A DNA stretch of 64,000 nucleotides from FEN-1139 sp964396375 (GTDB lineage Bacteria > Myxococcota_A > Polyangia > Polyangiales > Polyangiaceae), in the NCBI GenBank assembly GCA_964396375.1, contig CAYNEY010000024.1, positions 1 to 64,000 of the forward strand, written 5' to 3'. The notes beneath the pieces are model-generated. The model worked only from the letters and a program-made list of their open reading frames with translations. It was not told the origin of the DNA and searched no databases. Below are positions 33,363-42,670 of the stretch, one piece after another. The translations under genes and the position numbers were made by a program. Within the stretch, counting starts at the first letter, position 1. Every line of letters starts with the position of its first letter.

Positions 33363-35012
33363 TCAGCCTTCCCCCGGCTCGGTCACCACGGGGCTGGTCG
33401 CCTCACTCTCAAGCCGTCGCCGTGCAGCAACAAGCTCGCTCGCGTCGTGGCTCAAGAAGTGCAAAGCGGCTTCGTGCACCATCTTGGCCTTCTTGCTCGT
33501 CAGCTGGGCACGAAGGGCCAACTTGTCCGGATCCTCGCGGGCCAATTCGTCCACGCTCCGGTAGTTCGCGTCCTCGAGCAGTTGGAGGGTGCGGGGTCCC
33601 ACGTTGCGAAGTACCCGGAGCTTGTCACGTTCGGTGGGGGGCTCCGCTCGGGTCGACAGCTCGACGAATCGCGCCCTGCGCTGGGTCTCCATGCCCCGCT
33701 CCGCAGCACCGCGCAGCTCCGCGACCCCCTCATTGGTCCCGATCCCGTCGATCGAGATCAGTTCCTCATCCGAGGCATCAAGCACTTCTTCTAGGGCACG
33801 GAAACCGAGGCGATACATCGCCTTCGCGACCTCATCCTTGATGCCCTCGATCTCGCGCAGCGCTCCCAGCGCCTCATCCTCCATCTGGCGGAACTTGCTC
33901 TCGCTGATGATATCGAGCCGCCAGCCAGTAAGCTGGGACGCCAGACGCACATTTTGTCCCTTACGCCCGATGGCCAGCGAGAGTTTCTCGTCAGGCACCA
34001 CCAATTCCATCCGGTGATCTCCCTCGTCCACGATCACCTTGTTGACCTCGGCAGGTTGGATCGCATTGATGATATACCGCGCGGGATCGGCGTCCCACGG
34101 GACAATGTCTATCTTCTCTCCGCGCAGCTCCTGCACCACCGCCTGGACTCGAGAACCTTTGATGCCCACGCAAGCACCCACCGGATCGACGTCACTGTCC
34201 CGGGACATCACGGCTATCTTGCTGCGGGCCCCCGGCTCGCGTGCCACGCTCACGATCTTGACGATACCTTCGTAGATCTCCGGCACCTCAGCCTCGAACA
34301 GTTTCTCCACGAGGTGCGCAGAAGAACGGCTGAGGATAATCATCGGACCACGTGCCTCACGGTCGATCTCCCTCACGTAGGCCACGATCCGATCACCTGG
34401 TCGGTAGGTCTCGCGGGGGGTCTGATCGCGTGCAGGAAGGACACCTTCCGTGCCGCGGCCCAAGTCGACAACGATGTTGTGTCCCTTCTCGAATCGCCGC
34501 ACGATTCCACGAATCAGCTGCCCCTGCCGATCCTTGTACTCCGTGAACACGATGTCACGCTCGGCGTCTCGAACCCGCTGCAAGAGCACCTGTTTGGCAG
34601 TCTGAGCGGCAATTCGGCCAAAGGTGGCGCGAGCCTGCTTGAGCTCCAGCATGTCACCAAACTCTTTGTCCTGCTGACGCGCCTTCTCGGCATCCTTCGG
34701 GTGCCAGAACACTTGGAAACCGAGCTCCTCACCGATCTCCGCTTCCAGGTTGTGTTTCCGGACATCCTCGATGGAAATCTGTCGCTCGGTGTCGGCTACA
34801 TCCTCCACGACCGTCATGTACTGGAACAGGTCGATGCTTCCCGTGTCTTCGTTGTAACGAGCCTCGAGATCGCGGCTCGGCCCGAATGCGGCCTGCGCTG
34901 CCTTGAGGATCGCGGCTTCCATCGTCTCGATCAGCACCTTCGGATCGAGCCCCTTCTCCTGGGCCACACTCTTCACGATACTGCCGAGATCGGGTTCGCT
35001 CACCGTTGCCAT
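33363..35012 (-). CDS. nusA: transcription termination/antitermination factor NusA
   Basis: A 549-residue protein with, in order, the NusA N-terminal RNAP-binding domain (1-125), an S1 domain (near 140-200, GTEGVLPARDQTPRE), and two KH domains (CVGIKGSRVQAVVQELRGE; LAIGRKGQNVRLASQLTGW). The C-terminal part carries HhH-type repeats (LGFRALEEVLDASDEELISID; LRNVGPRTLQLLEDANYRS) resembling the acidic repeats of E. coli NusA. It modulates pausing, termination and antitermination, and may act on its own leader. Confidence 0.96.
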   Translation of the reverse strand: MATVSEPDLGSIVKSVAQEKGLDPKVLIETMEAAILKAAQAAFGPSRDLEARYNEDTGSIDLFQYMTVVEDVADTERQISIEDVRKHNLEAEIGEELGFQVFWHPKDAEKARQQDKEFGDMLELKQARATFGRIAAQTAKQVLLQRVRDAERDIVFTEYKDRQGQLIRGIVRRFEKGHNIVVDLGRGTEGVLPARDQTPRETYRPGDRIVAYVREIDREARGPMIILSRSSAHLVEKLFEAEVPEIYEGIVKIVSVAREPGARSKIAVMSRDSDVDPVGACVGIKGSRVQAVVQELRGEKIDIVPWDADPARYIINAIQPAEVNKVIVDEGDHRMELVVPDEKLSLAIGRKGQNVRLASQLTGWRLDIISESKFRQMEDEALGALREIEGIKDEVAKAMYRLGFRALEEVLDASDEELISIDGIGTNEGVAELRGAAERGMETQRRARFVELSTRAEPPTERDKLRVLRNVGPRTLQLLEDANYRSVDELAREDPDKLALRAQLTSKKAKMVHEAALHFLSHDASELVAARRRLESEATSPVVTEPGEG

Positions 35013-35015
35013 GAC

Positions 35016-35606
35016 TCACTTGCTCCGTGTTGATGCGCGTAGGTTCCGCTCGCGCTGCGACTTACGGGGGCCAGCCTGTCGAGTCTTGGCGTGGGGTTCT
35101 CCCCGCTTCCAATCGAACAAGAGCTGTCCCTCGGTGATTATGGAGTGATCGACCGCGATTTCTCGGCCGTCGACCTCAAAGATGATCGTCTTGTCCGACT
35201 CGATTCGCAGCAGAACGCCGCGAATCACCCGCTGCCCATCGACCGCCTCTGCTAGCTTCACCCGCGCTAACTGCCCGGTGAACCGCTGGTAATCGAGCAG
35301 CCTGTACAAGGCACGCTCGAGCCCCGGAGAGCCAACCTCCAGCCGGTAGGGCACATCGATGAGCCTGGAGTCGTCGAGCAGCTGTGAAAGCTCCCGAGAG
35401 ACCTGCGAGCAGAGTTCGAGCGTCACGCCCTCACCCGGCTGTCGAGCGTCCAGGTGTTCCACGGTCAAGCGCAAGACTCGACCGTCCGCATCCCGCAACC
35501 AGAAGAGCTCCACACCTTCCAACGAATGCACGAGCAACACACCCTCGACGAGCTTGGTGATGCTCGCGGCGTCGATACCATCGACTTTGGTGTGAACGAT
35601 ACCCAT
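35016..35606 (-). CDS. rimP: ribosome maturation factor RimP
   Basis: About 196 residues from ATG 35606. The RimP pattern is seen in VEGVLLVHSLEGVELFW, LRLTVEHLD, SQLLDDSRLIDVPYRLEVGSPGLER (only part diagnostic: LEVGSPGLERAL) and the C-terminal Sm-like domain. Three bases separate it from nusA. First gene of the rimP-nusA-infB operon. Confidence 0.93.
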   Translation of the reverse strand: MGIVHTKVDGIDAASITKLVEGVLLVHSLEGVELFWLRDADGRVLRLTVEHLDARQPGEGVTLELCSQVSRELSQLLDDSRLIDVPYRLEVGSPGLERALYRLLDYQRFTGQLARVKLAEAVDGQRVIRGVLLRIESDKTIIFEVDGREIAVDHSIITEGQLLFDWKRGEPHAKTRQAGPRKSQRERNLRASTRSK

Positions 35607-35667
35607 ATGTTCTGAGAGGATTGCTCGGACGGGGCAGGATTTTTTCGATCGGGATTCGATTGCAGCC

Positions 35668-35697
35668 AAAAAAAAACGGACCCGATGAGGAGGTCCG
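35668..35697 (-). terminator. Rho-independent terminator / candidate attenuator before rimP
   Basis: On the minus strand a CGGACC...GGTCCG stem (35697-35677) is followed by nine T residues (35676-35668). It lies between a good promoter and rimP, 60 bases before the rimP start. A short alternative stem just upstream (GTCC-ATTC-GGAC) would use the same GGAC and exclude the terminator. It may also simply end serA transcription. Confidence 0.65.
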
Positions 35698-35725
35698 AAT
35701 GGACACGCCTGAACTGTCGGCGCGC

Positions 35726-35754
35726 AGCATACCGGCAGGCCACGCGTCCTGCAA
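35726..35754 (-). promoter_or_regulatory. sigma70-like promoter for the rimP-nusA operon
   Basis: TTGCAG (35754-35749) and TATGCT (35731-35726) on the minus strand are spaced by exactly 17 bases. Predicted start near 35719, giving a leader of about 110 nt that contains the hairpin and T-run at 35697-35668. Confidence 0.55.
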
Positions 35755-35800
35755 GGCCCAGTGATACAGATCGGCCTGCCCCCCAGAGGAAGACCGGTTG

Positions 35801-37012
35801 TTAGGCCAAATTTGGAAGCGCCACGAGATCGACGTGGAGGATTTCACTGGAGAAAGCCATGATCTCGGTCAGGCACCCGTCCGAAGGGCGGCTCTCGACC
35901 CGAATCTTTGCACAAGCGGCCTTCCCTCCCTCAAAGACGGTGTTGTCGAGTTCCTGAACGTGAATGCTGTGTCGCTTGAGCACCGTCAGAACATGGGCAA
36001 GCGCCCCGGTCTTCTCGATGTGCCGAACCACCAGCTGATACCGAGCCCACGAGCTTACGCTGATGTTGACCACGTTCGGCACCTCACCTTTGGTGAGGAA
36101 GCTCCGCAGAACATGGACGGTCTCGTTGGCGATGGCTCGTTGTGCTTCGTCGGTCGAGGCCCCGACATGGGGGGTGGCACAGACGATCCCGCACTTCAGG
36201 ATCGGGTGGGTGTAATCCGAACTGCGCGAGGCTGGCTCCTCCGGAAGAACATCGAGGCCGATCCTGAGCTGCTTCTGGGGAGCCAGATCTGCCAGCGCTT
36301 CGTAATCAACCACCGCTGAGTCGGCGGTGTTGATGAAGATCGCGCGGTCCGGCAAGGCCTCGATCACCGCACGGTTCACCAGGTGCCGGGTCCGGTCGTT
36401 GGACTCGACATGGACGGTGAAGATCTCCGAGCGCTCGGCTAGGGCAAGCAGGGACGGTACCGCGACGATTCCAAGCTCCGTCGCCCTCTGTGGCGTGAGG
36501 GAACGGCTCCACCCGAGCGGGCACATGCCATAGGCACGGGCGAGCTGCGCCACATACCGTCCAACGTAACCGAGACCAGCAATGCCAATCGTCCTTCCTC
36601 GAAGGCCAATCGCCTGCGCGTATTCGTCCTTCTCCCACGAGCCGCGCTTGAGGCTGCCAAAGGCATCCGGAATGCGCCTGTCCAGACAGCCGATCAGCGT
36701 CATGGTTAGCTCTGCCACCGCTGAGGCGTTCCGACCGGGCGTGTTGGCAACGTAGATCCCCCGCAGACTCGCGGCAGAAACGTCGATTTGCCCCGTCCCC
36801 GAGCCGGCGCGGATGATCAGATTCAGGGCGTCTCCGGCGGCAATCGCGTCGGCGTTCACCTCCAACCCTCGTACTACCAGCACGTTCACTGAGCGCAGCG
36901 CGGTCGGCAGCTCATCCTTGGTGAGGGTCGGTCGGTAGCTGAGATCCACCCCCAGAGCTTGGATTTCCTCGAGACTCGAAGCTGGGAGACGACCGGCGAC
37001 CAGAACACGCAT
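35801..37012 (-). CDS. serA: D-3-phosphoglycerate dehydrogenase
   Basis: A 403-residue protein. The NAD-binding motif GIAGLGYVGRYVA (near 145), FINTADSAVVDYEAL, the GLDVLPEEP signature and catalytic His in TPHVGASTDEAQ show the D-isomer dehydrogenase fold. A C-terminal ACT domain begins near 330 (YQLVVRHIEKTGALAHVLTVL) and should sense serine. The canonical GLGRIG is GLGYVG here. First step of serine synthesis. Confidence 0.9.
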   Translation of the reverse strand: MRVLVAGRLPASSLEEIQALGVDLSYRPTLTKDELPTALRSVNVLVVRGLEVNADAIAAGDALNLIIRAGSGTGQIDVSAASLRGIYVANTPGRNASAVAELTMTLIGCLDRRIPDAFGSLKRGSWEKDEYAQAIGLRGRTIGIAGLGYVGRYVAQLARAYGMCPLGWSRSLTPQRATELGIVAVPSLLALAERSEIFTVHVESNDRTRHLVNRAVIEALPDRAIFINTADSAVVDYEALADLAPQKQLRIGLDVLPEEPASRSSDYTHPILKCGIVCATPHVGASTDEAQRAIANETVHVLRSFLTKGEVPNVVNISVSSWARYQLVVRHIEKTGALAHVLTVLKRHSIHVQELDNTVFEGGKAACAKIRVESRPSDGCLTEIMAFSSEILHVDLVALPNLA

Positions 37013-37084
37013 GGGGGACCATTGTTATCACAGCTCCGCCCCGAATGGAGCCTGGTTGGTGGTCGCCCCGAGCCTCCCCGAATC

Positions 37085-38560
37085 CTATGGCCCGCGCGCG
37101 GACCCAAGCCCAGCCCTGAAATTTAGCACAATTTCAAGGTTCGCCAACATCTTCTGGTCCGACGGAAAGTGTTCGAGGCCAGTGCGGAGCACCTGTTCGG
37201 CCTCGTCCCATCGACCCAGGGCTGCTTCCAGCCTTGCCAGATTGTTGGTGGCTCGGCGGCTTGCTTCGGTCCATCCGCCGCGCGCCAAGGTGACCCGGTA
37301 GGCAAGCCGTGCTGCATCCACGTTCCCGGCAGCCTCGTGGGCCTGTGCAAGCTGGTAAGGGGCGATCTCCGAACGACTGGTCTTGCGTGTGGCATCCTCG
37401 AAGACTCGAATCGAGTCCGCAAAGAGTTCGGCACGCTCGAGGGTTGCACCCGCGAACACGACCAGACTCAACACGGATGGAACCAGACCCGCAAGTCCGA
37501 AACGTCGGAAGAGAGCAATCCCCAACGCCGAAAGCGCGAACACGCTCATCCACAAGTAGCGATCCGCCACTCGATTCTCAAGGGGTACGACGATCTGACT
37601 GACCGGGATCAGGAAAATGAGAAACAACGCGGCCGACGCCAACCACAGCCGCTCACCACACCGACGCCAACGCCAAACCCCCAAGCTCAACCAACCGAGG
37701 ATGGCCAGGTACCCGAGCATCGCGGCCGCATCCCATTGGCTCCTCGGAACGAAGTCGTGCACCAAGCTGAGTGCCCGTGGATCGACGAGCAAGACCAGGT
37801 ATTTCAGCCACACTGGTCCCATACTGATCACCGACTCGAGGACAGTGGGAGCGATCGGTGACGCGATCATGCCTACCATTCGTCCCACCGTCACATGCAC
37901 CACCAAGCTCAGCCCGGACAGCACAACCGCCAGAATGAGCGCCCATCGGTCCGGGCGACGTCCTCGCATCACGTCGAGGATCGGCAAGAGTCCAACCGCG
38001 GCGACGCTCATCGCCTTGGACAGGCACGCCAGCAGCAGGAACACCCCCGCCAGGCGACGCACCCACACCCGGTCAGACACGGCGGCAAGAGCCATCATCG
38101 CGATCCAAAAGAGTGCGAGCACATCCTTCCTCCCCGCTGCCCACGCCACACTCTCGACGTGAACTGGATGGAGCAGAAACATCGCGATTGCGAGGGCTGC
38201 AAGGCTAACTTCCGGGACTAGGCCACGCAGCACCGCGAAAAACACCGTCCCCGCCGCAAGGTAGACCAGAAGGTTGCCGATTCTCACCACCTCCGAACCA
38301 AGCCCGAACAGCCGCGACTCCAACCAATGACTGGTGTCCCGGACCGGCAAGTACTCGGCACCGTATGCATGCCGAGTTTCCGGGGAAAAATCAGTCCAGA
38401 TCCGCCACAGATCGCGTGCCTCGGCCCGCGCAAGGCCCCTGTTCTCGACCAGCAACCAGGGGTCGTCGTAATTGAGAAATCCTCCGGAAAGACTCGGCAG
38501 GTAGCAGAGGATGGTGACCAGAATCACGGTCGGAAAGATGAGAGGAGAGAGTCGAGCCAT
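37085..38560 (-). CDS. TMTC-like membrane protein with TPR tail
   Basis: About 491 residues from ATG 38560; earlier starts at 38692 or 38734 add a polar stretch that overlaps the divergent gene. Ten or more membrane helices are followed by C-terminal TPRs (YQLAQAHEAAGNVDAARLAYR; NNLARLEAALGRWDEAEQVLR). The first loop (FLNYDDPWLLVEN) carries the DD motif of GT-C glycosyltransferases, as in eukaryotic TMTC O-mannosyltransferases. A lipid-linked sugar transferase is the best guess. Confidence 0.75.
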   Translation of the reverse strand: MARLSPLIFPTVILVTILCYLPSLSGGFLNYDDPWLLVENRGLARAEARDLWRIWTDFSPETRHAYGAEYLPVRDTSHWLESRLFGLGSEVVRIGNLLVYLAAGTVFFAVLRGLVPEVSLAALAIAMFLLHPVHVESVAWAAGRKDVLALFWIAMMALAAVSDRVWVRRLAGVFLLLACLSKAMSVAAVGLLPILDVMRGRRPDRWALILAVVLSGLSLVVHVTVGRMVGMIASPIAPTVLESVISMGPVWLKYLVLLVDPRALSLVHDFVPRSQWDAAAMLGYLAILGWLSLGVWRWRRCGERLWLASAALFLIFLIPVSQIVVPLENRVADRYLWMSVFALSALGIALFRRFGLAGLVPSVLSLVVFAGATLERAELFADSIRVFEDATRKTSRSEIAPYQLAQAHEAAGNVDAARLAYRVTLARGGWTEASRRATNNLARLEAALGRWDEAEQVLRTGLEHFPSDQKMLANLEIVLNFRAGLGSARGP

Positions 38561-38705
38561 GCGGAGCTGTCGCGAAGACTTCTTTTTGCCATGCTCCCCG
38601 ATCCCGCGCCCCGACGCATCCCGGCCATGGGGCCCATCCAGGAGAGGAGCCTCGCCGGTTTCCCACTTGCCTCGATGGGTGGCAAAGGTCATGGTCCGAC
38701 CCACC

Positions 38706-39443
38706 ATGGACGGCTCCGGATCACACGAGGCCAATCAGAAATACTACGATGCTTTTTCCGCGAACTACGAGCGACATCGTGGAAAAAACGACGTAGGTGG
38801 GTACCACGAACTCCTCGACGAGTTGGAGACCGAGTTCGTGAGGCGCTTCGGCGAGGGCGGCGAAATCCTTGAAGTAGGATGCGGAACGGGGCTGATCCTC
38901 GAGCGGATCGCCAGCTTCGCGCGCCGTGCAGAGGGGGTAGACCTCTCCGATGGCATGCTGGCCCTCGCCCGACAGCGTGGCCTCTCCGTCCGACAGGGCT
39001 CAGCGACCGCACTGCCCTTCGACGACCAGAGTTTCGACCTCACATGCTCCTTCAAGGTCCTGGCACATGTCCCCGAGATCGAGACCGCGCTCGCCGAGAT
39101 GTCTCGCGTCACACGCTCAGGCGGCCACGTGCTCGCGGAGTTCTACAATCCAAGGAGTTTCCGCGGGCTAGCCAAACGTCTCTTGCCCGCCGGCAAAATC
39201 GCAGATCGAACCCGCGAGAACGCAGTCTTCACACGCTTCGACTCGCCTCGTCGCGCTCGGGAACTCACCCCTACCGACTGCGAGTTCGTGGCCGCACGTG
39301 GGATCCGCATCGTGACACCACTTGCGGTCACCATGCGCGTGCCGCTCTTGCGTGATGCCCTCAGATTCGCGGAGCGAAAGCTCTGCGACACGGCCCTGTC
39401 GGGCCTGGGCGGCTTCTACGTAGCCGTGTACCGTAAGCGTTGA
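38706..39443 (+). CDS. class I SAM-dependent methyltransferase
   Basis: A 245-residue protein. Motif I LEVGCGTGLILERIA (near 60), motif II EGVDLSDGMLALAR, motif post-I FDLTCSFKVLAHV and a final LGGFYVAVYRKR fit the UbiE/MenG-like fold. The N-terminal YYDAFSANYERHRG is typical of this group. The substrate is unknown; the divergent neighbour gives no clear hint. Confidence 0.85.
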   Translation: MDGSGSHEANQKYYDAFSANYERHRGKNDVGGYHELLDELETEFVRRFGEGGEILEVGCGTGLILERIASFARRAEGVDLSDGMLALARQRGLSVRQGSATALPFDDQSFDLTCSFKVLAHVPEIETALAEMSRVTRSGGHVLAEFYNPRSFRGLAKRLLPAGKIADRTRENAVFTRFDSPRRARELTPTDCEFVAARGIRIVTPLAVTMRVPLLRDALRFAERKLCDTALSGLGGFYVAVYRKR

Positions 39444-39450
39444 ACGCGCA

Positions 39451-40572
39451 CTAGAACCGGCCATTCACAACCACTCCGGGCATCGCAATCGATGTCTCAA
39501 CCGAGGCTGTCAGGGGCCGGAGATTTGGCGCGGACACACCGAGCCGACCGGGCAGCGGTCGGTAACGCTCGCGCGACACAGAAGGCACAAACGCGATCTG
39601 CGCCTCGACGATACCGAGGGTTGCCACTCCGAGCAACGACCAGCCCGCAATCCCAGCCACCAACCGCCAATCTTGCTGCTCCGCGAGCAGCTTCGGGAGA
39701 TCCACCCGAGGATCGTCAGATTGGCTGGTGAGGGAGGCGTCCACGAAGAGCGCCGTGATGAAGCTGGCGGACAGAACGAGTTCGGTGGCCAGAAGTGTCC
39801 AGCCCAGCCCCCGATTCTCATTCTGAAATTGGCCAACACCGAAGGGAAGCACCGCGATCCACCGACTACGCTCTTCGACCACGGTCTCCCGCGTCGCCAA
39901 GCTGAGCAACTCCGTGAGCTGTCGCTGCTCCCGCTCACGCATCAGCTCCTCACGCGCGGCTGCATCCTCTGCCTTCTGCATCCGCGCCTGCTCGGCGCGC
40001 CGAATCTCTTCCACCATACGCTCTCGCACACGCAAGAAGCGCTCAACCACCGCCACCGGGAACACCAGCGAATCCGGGGTGCGGATCTGCGGGTTCTGGC
40101 GAATCGCGTCACGGAACGCCTCGTCTGCCTGGTTTGGCTGTCCCATCCCGAGCAAACATGCTCCTTGGTACAGCCTCGCACTCTCCACCACGGTGGGAAC
40201 CCGAAGTGGCTCTCGCGCACCCGGATCCAACAATTGTCCAAGGCGAATTGCGCACGCCTGATACTGTCCCGCATCGTAGAGTGTGACCACGAGCGCGAGT
40301 TCAGCCTCGTCACCGAGGCGCTTCGTGCTCGACTTGCCCTCCTGGTCCACCGCAGAGCCGCCATCACGATCTGGCTCAGCGCTCAGCTCATCTTCTCCGC
40401 GCGCCACTCTGCCATCCGCGCGGTCCGAGCCCGTCAATGAACCTTGCGCCGACGCAGGCAGACCGATGGCTTCCTCTGCCGGTGGACGCACCAACTCGTT
40501 GACTGCCGCCATTGCTAGGGCGGGCAGCAGTGGCAGGGCGAGCACCGTAAGGGTCGTTGTCTTGATGGTCAT
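39451..40572 (-). CDS. exported TPR-like membrane protein
   Basis: A 373-residue protein. A signal peptide (TLTVLALPLLPALAMA) leads to a polar linker, a TPR-like helical region (ELALVVTLYDAGQYQACAIRLGQLL; LLGMGQPNQADEAFRDAI), a coiled coil (RRAEQARMQKAEDAAAREELM), then two hydrophobic segments (GWTLLATELVLSASFITALFV; GIAGWSLLGVATLGIVEA). It lies 24 bases after a Ser/Thr kinase gene and is probably co-transcribed with it. This pattern of TPR plus late TM helices is common in myxobacterial kinase operons. Confidence 0.65.
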   Translation of the reverse strand: MTIKTTTLTVLALPLLPALAMAAVNELVRPPAEEAIGLPASAQGSLTGSDRADGRVARGEDELSAEPDRDGGSAVDQEGKSSTKRLGDEAELALVVTLYDAGQYQACAIRLGQLLDPGAREPLRVPTVVESARLYQGACLLGMGQPNQADEAFRDAIRQNPQIRTPDSLVFPVAVVERFLRVRERMVEEIRRAEQARMQKAEDAAAREELMREREQRQLTELLSLATRETVVEERSRWIAVLPFGVGQFQNENRGLGWTLLATELVLSASFITALFVDASLTSQSDDPRVDLPKLLAEQQDWRLVAGIAGWSLLGVATLGIVEAQIAFVPSVSRERYRPLPGRLGVSAPNLRPLTASVETSIAMPGVVVNGRF

Positions 40573-40596
40573 CCTGACAGAGGGGATGAGGCGCCG

Positions 40597-42495
40597 TCAG
40601 GGCCCCGCCACCGTGAAGATACTACCGGGCCGAAGGACCACGGCAACACTTCTCGGGCGCTCGTCCGAGTCAGGCGGAGGAACCAGGGTGCACGTGGCCA
40701 CGGTCTCCGCCTTGGAGACGCGAACGGCTCTTCGGCCGGGGGAGGTCAAGATCTCCGGAAACAACTCTCCGCAGCTCAGCGTAGAACCGGCTGCGGCCGC
40801 AAGCTGGATCTGCGCCTCCCGGAACTGCACCTTGAGATGAACCTTCAGCACCCCTTCGCCTGGTCGCACCTCCACCAGCTTCGGCTCGGGCACAATGCAG
40901 CAGGTGTCATTGGGGGGCACCGCCTCGAACCGATGTGTGCCGAGAGCAAGCTCATGACGAGTACCAAACCAGCGACGCTCCTCGCCATCGATCAACATTC
41001 GACTCCCCGCCACACCTGACACCACCACCTGCACAGTGCGCGTGCTCGTTGAGTCGGCTTGCTCGGGACGGGGAGGAGGTACACGAACGGGTGGTCGCGC
41101 ACTCGGAATCGCCCGCTCCAAAGCGCCCCCGCCGGTCGCCAAGGGTGGTGCGCTGCTCGTCGCCGCCGGCTGCCGCACCTGGGTTGGCCCCTGGGGGACG
41201 CCCGAACCTCCTCCCTTTGGCTTCAGCGCTAACGGTGCACTCGTTGGGACTGGTCGAACGAGTGCCAGCAGCGCGAGCAACGCCCCAAGAATGCCGGTAC
41301 CGAGAAGACCATAGCGTAGCGTCGTGCCGCGCCGCCTCTGCCGCGTTGCCCGAGTGACCTCGGCGAGAAGCTCTGCATCAGACGGGCGCATAGCCAGCGC
41401 CCGGTTGAAGAGGGCCGCGGACATTGTGACCTCACCCGCCTTTCTCGCACGCTCCGCCTCACGACGCAGAACTTCGACCAGGCGAGGCTCGTAGGCAGCG
41501 AGAAACCCCTCACGATCCTTGAAGTACTGAGTAAGTTCCCCCGTTGTATCACCAAATCCAAGCCGAGCGAGCTCGGCCTCGAGAGCATCAGCAACCTCGC
41601 GGGCACTCGCGAACCTCTGTTCGGGCTCGTGCGCGAGACAACGGTTGACGATCGCTCCAAAACCGCTTCCAACCGTGGGTGCCGCTCGGTCGACAGGCAC
41701 GAACTGCCCCTCGAGAACGCGGCGTAGCACCTGAGCCGGGTTACTGCCCTCGAACGGCAGTCGGCCGACCATCGCCTCGTAGAGCAGCACGCCGAGTGCG
41801 AAGATATCTGTGCCCGGTCCAACATCGTGACCCTCGATCTGCTCGGGTGCCATGTGCGCTGGCGAACCAAGCACCTCTCCGGTGGAGGTCACCCCTTGGG
41901 CATCCAACACCTTGGCGATGCCAAAATCAGTGAGCTTGGCCACCACCTCCACATCAGCTCGGCTCTCACGCTCTCGTGCGGGAAGTTGATCGGTACTGGG
42001 TGCACCCATGTCGGAGGGCGCCCGCTCCGATTCGAAACGCACTCGCCCCGGGATCGAGAGCAGCACGTTCTCCGGCTTGATATCACGATGCACCACGCCG
42101 CGACCATGTGCGTGGGCGAGCCCTTCGGCGATCTGCATCCCAAGCACCGCGGCGATCTCCGGCGGCATGGGGCTGTGCTCACGCAACACCTGACGCAAGG
42201 TGGGCCCCTGAACCAATTCCACCACCAGATAGCGCTCCGAATCGTCGGGCTCGGAGACGTCGAAGACCTCAACGATATAGGGGTGACGCAGCTTGGCGAC
42301 AGCCCGGGCCTCTCGTGTCAGTCGAGCCCCTACCTCACCCTCCCCACGGAGGTGGCGGTGGATGATCTTGACCGCTACCTCGCGGCCCAGTCTTCGATCG
42401 ATGGCGCGATACACCGTGGCCATCGCCCCATGTCCCAGTTCCTCGAGCAGCTCATACTTCTCGAGTTCGGGCCGTGCACTCGGCAGAAGGCTCAT
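40597..42495 (-). CDS. Hanks-type serine/threonine protein kinase with periplasmic PEGA-like tail
   Basis: A 632-residue kinase. Glycine loop GHGAMAT (21-27), K43, HRDIKPEN (137-144), DFG (190-192) and APE are intact; the insert between HRD and DFG (about 150-182) is unusually long and charged. One membrane helix lies near 398-416 (GLLGTGILGALLALLALV). The outer part is a Pro-rich linker and a PEGA-like domain (RMLIDGEERRWFGTRHELALGTHRFEAVPP) with a Cys pair. Probably senses cell-envelope state. Confidence 0.9.
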   Translation of the reverse strand: MSLLPSARPELEKYELLEELGHGAMATVYRAIDRRLGREVAVKIIHRHLRGEGEVGARLTREARAVAKLRHPYIVEVFDVSEPDDSERYLVVELVQGPTLRQVLREHSPMPPEIAAVLGMQIAEGLAHAHGRGVVHRDIKPENVLLSIPGRVRFESERAPSDMGAPSTDQLPARERESRADVEVVAKLTDFGIAKVLDAQGVTSTGEVLGSPAHMAPEQIEGHDVGPGTDIFALGVLLYEAMVGRLPFEGSNPAQVLRRVLEGQFVPVDRAAPTVGSGFGAIVNRCLAHEPEQRFASAREVADALEAELARLGFGDTTGELTQYFKDREGFLAAYEPRLVEVLRREAERARKAGEVTMSAALFNRALAMRPSDAELLAEVTRATRQRRRGTTLRYGLLGTGILGALLALLALVRPVPTSAPLALKPKGGGSGVPQGPTQVRQPAATSSAPPLATGGGALERAIPSARPPVRVPPPRPEQADSTSTRTVQVVVSGVAGSRMLIDGEERRWFGTRHELALGTHRFEAVPPNDTCCIVPEPKLVEVRPGEGVLKVHLKVQFREAQIQLAAAAGSTLSCGELFPEILTSPGRRAVRVSKAETVATCTLVPPPDSDERPRSVAVVLRPGSIFTVAGP

Positions 42496-42670
42496 CGGCG
42501 CCGACCGAACCTTCCTCGGCCGCCAGTTGCCCGCATCCGACCGTCGTCGCGTCGTTTCGTATACCGGAATCGCCCAAGAAGTCGCACCGGGCGCAGAATG
42601 CCACAGGGTTCAGCCGCACTTCAACAGCACTCTGCGCCCTGGCTCGACCCCGAAGCCGAGTTCAGTGCTC

